Source of the DNA: UBA4416 sp943362175
Lineage (GTDB): Bacteria; Bacteroidota; Bacteroidia; B-17B0; Aurantibacillaceae
Length of the DNA: 64,000 nt
NCBI GenBank assembly: GCA_943362175.1
Contig: CALRIU020000019.1
Coordinates: 1 to 64,000 of the forward strand
Direction of reading: 5' to 3'
A program made the position numbers and the translations under genes. The notes under the pieces are model-generated. The model made no database searches. It was given only the letters and a program-made list of their open reading frames with translations, and was not told the DNA's origin. Shown in pieces: positions 26,174 to 33,540 of the stretch; positions within the stretch are counted from its first letter, which is position 1; each line of letters begins with the position of its first letter.

Positions 26174-28399
26174 ATGAAGAATGTAAGTTTAGTTCTGTGT
26201 TTGTTAATCAGTTGCACCATGATGCCACAGCGTATGGCTCAAAAGATGGCGGACAATCTGTTTGATGAAATGTCCTATGCTTCTGCAGTCGATTATTACA
26301 AAGACCTTGCAGGTACAAAGACACCTTCTGAAGATAACCTGAGGCGGCTGGCTGTTTGCTATTATAAACTACAGCATTTCGACAAGGCAGAGCAGGCTTA
26401 TGCCAGGCTGTCGGCGGCATATCCCCAGGCTCTCAGCGAAAGCGATCTCATCAACCGGATTCAGTGCCTCAAAAGCCAGGGAAAATACAGCCAGGTAGAG
26501 CAGGTAATGAAAAAGCTGTCGGATAAAAACAAGAGCAGTCTTTTCCTCGCAGCGCACCGCCTGAATCCGGGCTATGAGACGAAGCTGAAAAAAGACTCGC
26601 TGAGGTACAACATTTTTAATGTCAAAGATGTCAATACCGAATACTCCGAATTTTATCCTTACCTCTATGGGAAGGATAAGACTTTGATGATGGTATCCAA
26701 CAGGCGGAATGTGGCTGCTAAAAACAAAACCTTCGGTTTTGACGATACCTATTTTACAGATATCTATACCGCCGGTAGAAAAGACAGCCTGAGCTTCGAC
26801 GACGCGAATCCTCTTGCCAGAAAGGTTTCCACAAAATACCACGATGGCCCTGCGATCGTTTCTACCGATGGCAATAAGATGTACATCACACGCACCAATT
26901 ACCTGAATCATAAGCTCGGGAAGAGCAGTCAGAAAATAACGAACCTGAAATTGCTCATGTTTACAAAAATGGCGGACGGTGAGTGGGACGAAGGCACTCC
27001 TTTTCCATTTTGTTCGGATGAGTACTCTCTGGGGCATGCCGCGCTTTCTTTAGATGAAAAGCGCCTGTATTTTATTTCCGATATGCCCGGAGGCTATGGG
27101 CAGACTGACTTGTGGTATTCCGATTTTGAAAAAGGCGCCTGGCAAAAGCCCGTTAATTTAGGCTCTGACGTCAATACAGAAGGACAGGAGATGTTTCCTT
27201 ACATCAACGAGCAGGGAATTTTATTTTTTGCTTCCAATGGCTATGCCGGTTTGGGTGGTCTGGATGTTTGCTACTCCTTTCCCGGAGCCGGAAGCTACCT
27301 GGAGGGAAAGCTGCTGGACTACCCGGTGAATACCCGATTCGATGATTTCGGTTTTTATGTGAACCCCGATCTTAAAACCGGCTACTTCTCTTCGAACAGG
27401 CCGGGCGGAAAAGGGAAAGACGATATTTATTATTTCAACTCCGGCTCTCCTTTATTTGGAATTTATGTAGAAGGAAAAATCCGGAACGCTTATTCGAAAG
27501 ATGCCGTTACCGGGGCAAAGGTAAAGCTGCTTGATCAGAATGGAAAAGTTATTGACTCGGCCCGTACAACGCCGGATGGCAGGTACCAAATGCCGATTCC
27601 TGATCCCTCAAAACAATACACAATGACAGTTGAGGAAAATGCAGGGTATTCCGCACAATCGCTGAGCCTGAAAGCTCTCGAACCCGGGAAAAATGAAAAA
27701 GAGATTCTGGTGTATCCGAAATATGTAGTTGCCTGCCTCGTTACAGAAGGCAGGAGCAATCAGCCATTGGATGGAGTGAAAGCCAGCCTGACGGATAGAG
27801 TCAATAACGAGAAATTTAATTACGTGACAGGTGCCGATGGGCGCTTTAATTCCGGAATCAAAGATAAAAAAGCCGGAGACCACATGCGTTATACGGTGAG
27901 GCTGGAAAAGCCGGGTTATATTACCAGTGTGCAGGATGTCGACATCGTACTTGATACGGCCGTGGTGATCGATCTTCATAAAATGGTGAATGCGGGGCTG
28001 GAGAAGATGAAAAAAGGGACCGACATCGGTAAGATTGTAAAAATAAATCCGATTTATTTTGATGTTGCGAAGTGGGACATCAAACCTGAGGCGGCGAAGG
28101 AGCTGGATAAAATCGTCAGTGTGATGATAGAAAATCCAACCATGAGAATCGAGCTGGGTTCTCATACCGACTGCCGGTCGGCTAAGGCGTATAATATGCA
28201 GCTGTCAGAAAAACGCGCCAAAGCGTCGGCCAGCTATATCATCTCTAAAGGAATAGACAAAAGCCGCATTTATGGTAAAGGCTACGGCGAAACGCAACTG
28301 ATCAATGCCTGTGCATGTGAAGGCGCTAAAATAGTGCCTTGTACCGAGGAGCAGCACCAGCAAAACAGGCGCACAGAGTTTATTGTGGTGACCTTTTAG
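26174..28399 (+). CDS. OmpA-family envelope protein with TPR and PD40 repeats (SprE/PorE-like)
   Basis: 741 residues. The N-terminus has a possible lipobox (LLISC, Cys14). TPR-like helices cover about 25-130, a PD40/WD40-like propeller about 150-420 (FPYLYGKDKTLMMVSNRRN, LYFISDMPGGYGQTDLWY), then CarboxypepD_reg-like modules about 435-610, and a C-terminal OmpA peptidoglycan-binding domain (IYFDVAKWDIKPEAAKELDK, LGSHTDCRSAKAYNMQLSEK, RAKASASYI). This layout is that of envelope anchors commonly downstream of porP/sprF in Bacteroidota. Two Cys near the end (NACACEGAKIVPC) interrupt the OmpA fold. Last gene of the adhesin operon. Confidence 0.9.
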   Translation: MKNVSLVLCLLISCTMMPQRMAQKMADNLFDEMSYASAVDYYKDLAGTKTPSEDNLRRLAVCYYKLQHFDKAEQAYARLSAAYPQALSESDLINRIQCLKSQGKYSQVEQVMKKLSDKNKSSLFLAAHRLNPGYETKLKKDSLRYNIFNVKDVNTEYSEFYPYLYGKDKTLMMVSNRRNVAAKNKTFGFDDTYFTDIYTAGRKDSLSFDDANPLARKVSTKYHDGPAIVSTDGNKMYITRTNYLNHKLGKSSQKITNLKLLMFTKMADGEWDEGTPFPFCSDEYSLGHAALSLDEKRLYFISDMPGGYGQTDLWYSDFEKGAWQKPVNLGSDVNTEGQEMFPYINEQGILFFASNGYAGLGGLDVCYSFPGAGSYLEGKLLDYPVNTRFDDFGFYVNPDLKTGYFSSNRPGGKGKDDIYYFNSGSPLFGIYVEGKIRNAYSKDAVTGAKVKLLDQNGKVIDSARTTPDGRYQMPIPDPSKQYTMTVEENAGYSAQSLSLKALEPGKNEKEILVYPKYVVACLVTEGRSNQPLDGVKASLTDRVNNEKFNYVTGADGRFNSGIKDKKAGDHMRYTVRLEKPGYITSVQDVDIVLDTAVVIDLHKMVNAGLEKMKKGTDIGKIVKINPIYFDVAKWDIKPEAAKELDKIVSVMIENPTMRIELGSHTDCRSAKAYNMQLSEKRAKASASYIISKGIDKSRIYGKGYGETQLINACACEGAKIVPCTEEQHQQNRRTEFIVVTF

Positions 28400-28482
28400 G
28401 GCGATATCGGCACAGATGGGGGGCCTGGCAAATCTCACCGGGATTTGCTACGGAAAAAGTCTGTGCCTGATATCCCCTTTTT
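28399..28482 (+). terminator. Branched hairpin terminator of the adhesin operon
   Basis: GGG-c-GATATC-g-GCACAGA (28399-28416) pairs with TCTGTGC-ct-GATATC-CCC (28460-28477), followed by five T. Inside, GCAAATC (28428-28434) pairs with GATTTGC (28442-28448). It begins at the stop codon of the OmpA gene and ends 41 bases before the next ATG, separating the transcripts. Confidence 0.7.
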
Positions 28483-28510
28483 ACAGGATAAGCCTTTTTT
28501 TAGGTTTTTC

Positions 28511-28518
28511 TATATTTG
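28511..28518 (+). promoter_or_regulatory. Probable -7 box directly before SpoIIE gene 1
   Basis: TATATTTG matches TAnnTTTG and ends only four bases before the ATG at 28523. Transcription would begin at or next to the start codon, giving a leaderless message. The same box with the same spacing precedes the paralogue at 30781. Confidence 0.5.
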
Positions 28519-28522
28519 CTTC

Positions 28523-30667
28523 ATGAATAGAGTTTTCAGGGTATGCGTTCTGTTGTTCGTTTGTGGATGGCTGAGGGGATTGTGTGGTCAGGACCTCGAT
28601 TCTTTGAGGCAGGTTGCAAAGACCACCAAAAATGATACGTTACGGATTCAGCTGCTGAAAACCATAGGGGAAGAAGAGGGCATTTTCAGAATCAGCTATT
28701 GGGATTCATTGAGAATAGAATGCGAGCGGAAGCTGGAAAGCTGCGCGGCCTCTGAAAAATATTTCTTTAAAAAGTACCTGGCTTTAGCCATTAATAATGT
28801 TGGCTATGTGGCCGACGAACAGGGAAACTCTGCCCTTGCAATCGAATGCTATGAAAAGAGTGTCGTGATCTGCAAGGAAATCAACGATACCAAAGGGCTT
28901 TCCAAAGCCTATAATAACATCGGGTCAATATACATGGATCTCGGGGATGCCTCAAACGCCCTGAGTTTTTATCACAAAAGCCTGAAAATCAAAGAGCAGG
29001 CCAAAGACGAAAAAGGGGTTGCCATCGGGATGAACAATATCGGGCAGATTTTTTTCAAGCAAAAGGCGTATGATCAGGCGCAGAAATATTACAGATCGTC
29101 TGTGGATATTCTGTTGAAACTGAATGATCGCCAGCTCCTGGCTATTGTTTACAGTAACATTGGCCTGGTATACATGAGCCAGAAACGATTGGCTGAAGCA
29201 CAGGTTGAGTTTGAAAAAGCCCGCTCCGCTCAGGTGGATATTAAAGATGAGTTTAACCTGACGACGACCTTAAGCAATCTGGCTTCCCTGTATTTGGAGC
29301 AAAACAAGCCGGACGAGGCGTTGGCGTTGTTTGAAGAAACATTAGTCCTGCAAAGAAAGCTCGATTACAAAAGGGGCATCGCCAATACCTTAGGCAACCT
29401 GTCGCGGATCTTTTATAATAAAGGCAGGCTAAAAGAAGCTCTGCAATATGCCAAACAGGATTTTGAGATTTCCCGGGAGTTGGGCTATCCTGAAAGTATC
29501 AGCTCATCCAGTAAATTATTAAGTACGATTTATGAAAAGATGGGCCACTACAAGCTCGCTTTTGAGATGCAGGTGTTGCATGAAAAAATGAGCGATAGTT
29601 TGATTAACCTGGAGAACAGAAAGGCGTCTATCCAAAAAGGGCTGCAATACCAGTATGAGAAAAAGACGGCGGCAGACAGCATCAGGATTGAAGCGGATAA
29701 GAAGGTGACCGAGGCCAGGTTTAAAGAGGAGAAAACGCAGCGTTTTGCTTTATATGGCGGCCTGTTCATGCTGTTAATCCTGGCCTTGGTTATTTTCAAC
29801 AGGTTGCGTGTATCCAAAAAGCAGAACCTCATCATCGAGCATCAGAAGCTGCAGGTGGAGCTCAAGAATGAAGAGGTCACGCATCAGAAAGAGCTTGTGG
29901 AAGAAAAGCAAAGGGAAATTATCGACAGTATTAATTATGCCAGGCGGATTCAGCAGGCCGTACTCACAGGCGAAGAGGTATGGAACAAGGTATCGGAAGA
30001 ACATTTCATTTTGTTCAAGCCTAAAGACATTGTGAGCGGTGATTTTTACTGGGCTTACAATACGCCCAGCGGTCACTCCGTCTTTGCGCTTGCAGATTGC
30101 ACGGGGCATGGCGTTCCGGGAGGCTTTATGAGCATGCTGGGCAATAGCTTCCTGAACGAGATTGTCGTGGAGAAGGAAATCGTTAAGGCAGATGAGATCC
30201 TGAACAGGCTACGGGCCAAGATTATTGCTGCATTGGAGCAAAAAGGCATGACCGAGCAGAAAGATGGGATGGATATTTCCTTGTGTGTGTGGAACAAGGC
30301 CGATAATAGCCTCGAATTTGCCGGGGCCAATAACCCGCTATGGATTCTGAGAGGGGAGGAGCTTATCGAATATAAAGCCGATAAAATGCCGATAGGCGCT
30401 TACCTCGAAACAGAAATTCCGTTTCGCAGCACCTCAATCTCTTTGCAAAAAGGCGATACCATTTACCTGAGTACGGATGGTTATGCCGATCAGTTTGGCG
30501 GCGACAAAGGAAAGAAACTGAAATACAAGCCTTTTATGGATTTGCTGATCCGGGTTAGCAGGGATGCGATGGCTGTTCAGAAAGCAGCTCTGGACAAGGC
30601 TTTTGAGGAATGGAGGGCGCAGTACGAACAGGTAGATGATGTCAGCATCATTGGTATTCGTGTATAG
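28523..30667 (+). CDS. TPR and SpoIIE-domain membrane phosphatase, paralogue 1
   Basis: 714 residues from the ATG at 28523; the frame is open to 28445, but that start runs through the terminator and lacks a signal peptide, whereas 28523 gives MNRVFRVCVLLFVCGWLRGL. Exported TPR repeats span about 85-345 (AIECYEKSVVICKEI, YNNIGSIYMDLGD), a membrane segment 409-426 (ALYGGLFMLLILALVIFN), a coiled coil 430-480, then a cytoplasmic PP2C/SpoIIE domain 490-714 with SGDFYW (Asp507), ADCTGHGVPG (Asp525), STDGYADQ (Asp652) and Asp705/706. It probably dephosphorylates a Ser/Thr-phosphoprotein in response to an outside signal; the substrate is unknown. Confidence 0.9.
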   Translation: MNRVFRVCVLLFVCGWLRGLCGQDLDSLRQVAKTTKNDTLRIQLLKTIGEEEGIFRISYWDSLRIECERKLESCAASEKYFFKKYLALAINNVGYVADEQGNSALAIECYEKSVVICKEINDTKGLSKAYNNIGSIYMDLGDASNALSFYHKSLKIKEQAKDEKGVAIGMNNIGQIFFKQKAYDQAQKYYRSSVDILLKLNDRQLLAIVYSNIGLVYMSQKRLAEAQVEFEKARSAQVDIKDEFNLTTTLSNLASLYLEQNKPDEALALFEETLVLQRKLDYKRGIANTLGNLSRIFYNKGRLKEALQYAKQDFEISRELGYPESISSSSKLLSTIYEKMGHYKLAFEMQVLHEKMSDSLINLENRKASIQKGLQYQYEKKTAADSIRIEADKKVTEARFKEEKTQRFALYGGLFMLLILALVIFNRLRVSKKQNLIIEHQKLQVELKNEEVTHQKELVEEKQREIIDSINYARRIQQAVLTGEEVWNKVSEEHFILFKPKDIVSGDFYWAYNTPSGHSVFALADCTGHGVPGGFMSMLGNSFLNEIVVEKEIVKADEILNRLRAKIIAALEQKGMTEQKDGMDISLCVWNKADNSLEFAGANNPLWILRGEELIEYKADKMPIGAYLETEIPFRSTSISLQKGDTIYLSTDGYADQFGGDKGKKLKYKPFMDLLIRVSRDAMAVQKAALDKAFEEWRAQYEQVDDVSIIGIRV

Positions 30668-30768
30668 CAGATGGTTTGTGATAAGTGCGTACGGAATTTT
30701 AAAACAGGTTCTTGCCCGGTTTGGTTTTCACAACTCCCTTATCAAAAAAAACAATTTTAAGGATTATC

Positions 30769-30776
30769 TATATTTG
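30769..30776 (+). promoter_or_regulatory. Probable -7 box directly before SpoIIE gene 2
   Basis: TATATTTG four bases before the ATG at 30781, as in the paralogue. The preceding bases (TTTTAAGGATTATC) also resemble those before gene 1 (TTTTTAGGTTTTTC), so the element was copied with the gene or is under selection. Confidence 0.5.
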
Positions 30777-30780
30777 TCTT

Positions 30781-32787
30781 ATGAAAAGAAATTGGTTTAT
30801 TGCTTTTTTAATGATTCTCAACATCGGTTTTGTTTCCCATCTGGAGGCGCAAACCGATATCGTCGACTCCCTGAAGCGGATTGCCCGGAGGGTCAACCAG
30901 GATTCTGCTTCCAGGCTCTATGTAAAGATAGCCAACATCTTTACCGGCATTAATTCCGACAGCGTGCGAAAATATGCGGCTATTGCGGCTAAAACAGCTC
31001 CTACCAATACACTCACCCAGGGCGATGTGCTCATCCAGTTCGGAAACAGCTATCACATGGAAAACAAAATGGACAGCGCCCTGAAATATTTCAATAGCGG
31101 CCTGATTCATTTTACCAAAATGGGAAATGAAAGAGGAATTGGAAAAGCCTACCAGAGCTTTGCATTGGTAAAGCGTTCGATGCATGATTACAGGGGAGCC
31201 ATCGAGGATAGCCGCAAAGCCCTTGCCATTTATGAAAAAGCAAAGTGGAACCTGGGTATTGTGAATGTCAGCAATAATATTTCCAATATGTATTCATCGT
31301 TTCACGACTACCAAGAGGCGCTTGTTTATTCGAAGAAAGCCTTCGCACTTTCCAAAGAGCTTAAAGACAGTGTGAAGTATTTTGAAATGATGATGCAGCT
31401 GGGAGTGCGGTACAACGACATCAATAGCCCGGACTCCGCCATCTACTACCTGTCGGGAGCTAATCCTTATTTCGAGCGGAATAATTTTTATGCCTTTCTC
31501 ATGGTGCTCAACTCCAACATGGCAAATGCTTACTGGGCGAAGAACAAAAATATAGCGCAAACCAAGACCTATTTATATAAAAGCATGCATTATTCCGACC
31601 TCTCGGGCTCGAGGGACAACCTGGTTCCCTTATACCGCGATTTGTCGGTGTGCTACATCCTCGAAGGAAGAAAGGACAGTGCGGAGTTCTACTTATATAA
31701 AACCCTGGATATGGTTGATACCCTGAACAACCAAAAAGCCCTGGAGCAAACCCGCGACCTGCAAACCAGGTACGAGACGGAGAAAAAGGAGTTGCAGATT
31801 CAGAACCAGTCGCTGGAGCTGGAGGCGAAGGAGGAGCAGAACAAACAGAAGACACAGATCATCTGGTTGGGAACACTGGCTCTGGTGGGTTCCGGATTTT
31901 TTGGCGTGATAGCCTTTATCAATTTCCGTAAGGCGAAGAAAGCGAACCACATCATCGAGCATCAGAAGATGCAGGTGGAGCTTAAGAACGAGGAAGTGAC
32001 ACACCAGAAGGAGCTGGTGGAAGAAAAGCAGAAGGAGATCATCGACAGCATCAACTATGCGAAGCGCATCCAGCAGGCGGTACTCACCGGCGAAGAGGTA
32101 TGGAGTAAAGTATCCAAAGAGCATTTTATTTTATTCAAACCCAAAGACATTGTGAGCGGTGATTTTTACTGGGCCTACAATACGCCCAACGGGCGCTCGG
32201 TGTTTGCCCTGGCGGATTGCACGGGGCATGGCGTTCCGGGTGGTTTTATGAGCATGCTGGGCAACAGCTTTCTGAATGAGATCGTGGTGGAGAATAAGAT
32301 CTTTAAAGCCGATGAGATCCTGAATAAGCTCCGCGCCAAGATCATTGCCGCGCTGGAGCAGAAAGGGATGACCGAGCAAAAGGATGGGATGGACATTGCC
32401 CTGTGCGTCTGGAACAAGCTCGACAATACCCTCGAATTTGCAGGCGCCAATAATCCCTTATGGATCCTTAGGAACCATGAGCTCATCGAATACAAAGCCG
32501 ATAAAATGCCGATAGGCACTTACCTGGAAACACCGCTTCCTTTTTCGAGCAAGGTCATCCACTTACAAAAGGACGACACCATCTACCTGAGCACGGATGG
32601 GTATGCCGATCAGTTTGGTGGGGATAAAGGCAAGAAATTAAAGTATAAGCTTCTGCTGGAATTTCTGACCCGCATCAACCCGCTTGCGATGAGCACGCAA
32701 AAAACAGAGCTGGATAAAAACTTTGAATCCTGGAAGAGCCACTACGAGCAGGTAGATGATGTCAGTATCATCGGGATCCGTGTGTAG
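30781..32787 (+). CDS. TPR and SpoIIE-domain membrane phosphatase, paralogue 2
   Basis: 668 residues from the ATG at 30781 (signal peptide MKRNWFIAFLMILNIGFVSH). TPR-like sensor about 50-340, membrane segment about 378-400 (TLALVGSGFFGVIAFINF), coiled coil, and a SpoIIE/PP2C domain nearly identical to that of the upstream gene from IIEHQK onward, with the same metal-binding motifs (SGDFYWAYNTP, ADCTGHGVPGGF, STDGYADQFGG, QVDDVSIIG). The sensor halves are much less alike. This pattern fits tandem duplication followed by sensor divergence, or gene conversion of the catalytic half. The array of repeats at 32797 begins ten bases after its stop. Confidence 0.9.
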   Translation: MKRNWFIAFLMILNIGFVSHLEAQTDIVDSLKRIARRVNQDSASRLYVKIANIFTGINSDSVRKYAAIAAKTAPTNTLTQGDVLIQFGNSYHMENKMDSALKYFNSGLIHFTKMGNERGIGKAYQSFALVKRSMHDYRGAIEDSRKALAIYEKAKWNLGIVNVSNNISNMYSSFHDYQEALVYSKKAFALSKELKDSVKYFEMMMQLGVRYNDINSPDSAIYYLSGANPYFERNNFYAFLMVLNSNMANAYWAKNKNIAQTKTYLYKSMHYSDLSGSRDNLVPLYRDLSVCYILEGRKDSAEFYLYKTLDMVDTLNNQKALEQTRDLQTRYETEKKELQIQNQSLELEAKEEQNKQKTQIIWLGTLALVGSGFFGVIAFINFRKAKKANHIIEHQKMQVELKNEEVTHQKELVEEKQKEIIDSINYAKRIQQAVLTGEEVWSKVSKEHFILFKPKDIVSGDFYWAYNTPNGRSVFALADCTGHGVPGGFMSMLGNSFLNEIVVENKIFKADEILNKLRAKIIAALEQKGMTEQKDGMDIALCVWNKLDNTLEFAGANNPLWILRNHELIEYKADKMPIGTYLETPLPFSSKVIHLQKDDTIYLSTDGYADQFGGDKGKKLKYKLLLEFLTRINPLAMSTQKTELDKNFESWKSHYEQVDDVSIIGIRV

Positions 32788-32796
32788 TAGCTGGGC

Positions 32797-33480
32797 GTGG
32801 CTTCGACTGCGCTCAGCCACCGCTAAAGTGTTTATGGCTTTGGGAACGATGGCTGAGTGCAGCCGTCGTACCGGATATGTCAAGCTGTTTTATGGGATTT
32901 TCTAAATGGTAGCTGAGCGTAGCTGATGCTTAGAAACATCCTAAAATGTTTATGGTTTTTTTCTAAACGGTGGCTGAGCGCAGCCGGTACTTGGAGGCAT
33001 GCTGACGGGTTTGTGGTTTTTGTAATGGCGATTGAGTGCGGCCGTCGTACCGGATATGTCAAGCTGTTTTATGGGATTTTCTAAATGGTAGCTGAGCGTA
33101 GCTGATGCTTAGAAACATCCTAAATGTTTATGGTTTTTTTCTAAAACGGTGGCTGAGTACAGCCGATGCTTGGAAACATCCTAAAATGTTTATGGTTTTT
33201 TTCTAAACGGTGGCTGAGCGTAGCTGATGCTTAGAAACATCCTAAATGTTTATGGTTTTTTTCTAAAACGGTGGCTGAGCACAGCCGATGCTTGGAAACA
33301 TGCTAAAATGTTTTACGGGTTCTTTCTAAATGGTAGCTGAGCGTAGCTGATGCTTAGAAACATCCTAAAATGTTTATGGTTCTTTCTAAAACGGTGGCTG
33401 AGCACAGCCGATGTTTGGAAACATGCTAAAATGTTTTACGGGTTCTTTCTAAACGGTGGCTGAGCGGAGTCGAAGCCACC
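32797..33480. repeat. Array of about 11 degenerate ~60-bp repeats grown from a TTCGACT-CTCAG palindrome
   Basis: It opens with GTGGCTTCGACTGCGCTCAG and closes with the inverse form GGTGGCTGAGCGGAGTCGAA. Between lie about eleven units, each with GGTGGCTGAGC-AGCC-GATG, a GAAACAT/ATGTTT pair and a T-rich tract before TCTAAA. A longer unit including GCCGTCGTACCGGATATGTC occurs at 32862 and 33041, 179 bases apart. No open reading frame or spacer is supported. Confidence 0.85.
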
Positions 33481-33490
33481 AATTAAACCA

Positions 33491-33522
33491 AAAGACCCTC
33501 ACGGTTTATCGCGAGGGTCTTT
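33491..33522. terminator. Bidirectional hairpin terminator
   Basis: AAAGACCCTC (33491-33500) pairs with GAGGGTCTTT (33513-33522) around a 12-base loop. It lies 18 bases beyond the stop of the minus-strand gene that ends at 33541 and can end transcription from that side. Confidence 0.75.
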
Positions 33523-33540
33523 GTGGGTATCAGAGAAAAC

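Noticed and set aside
32797..33480. CRISPR array
   Set aside because: The ~60-bp units are degenerate and directly adjacent, and grow from a palindromic element; no spacer pattern.
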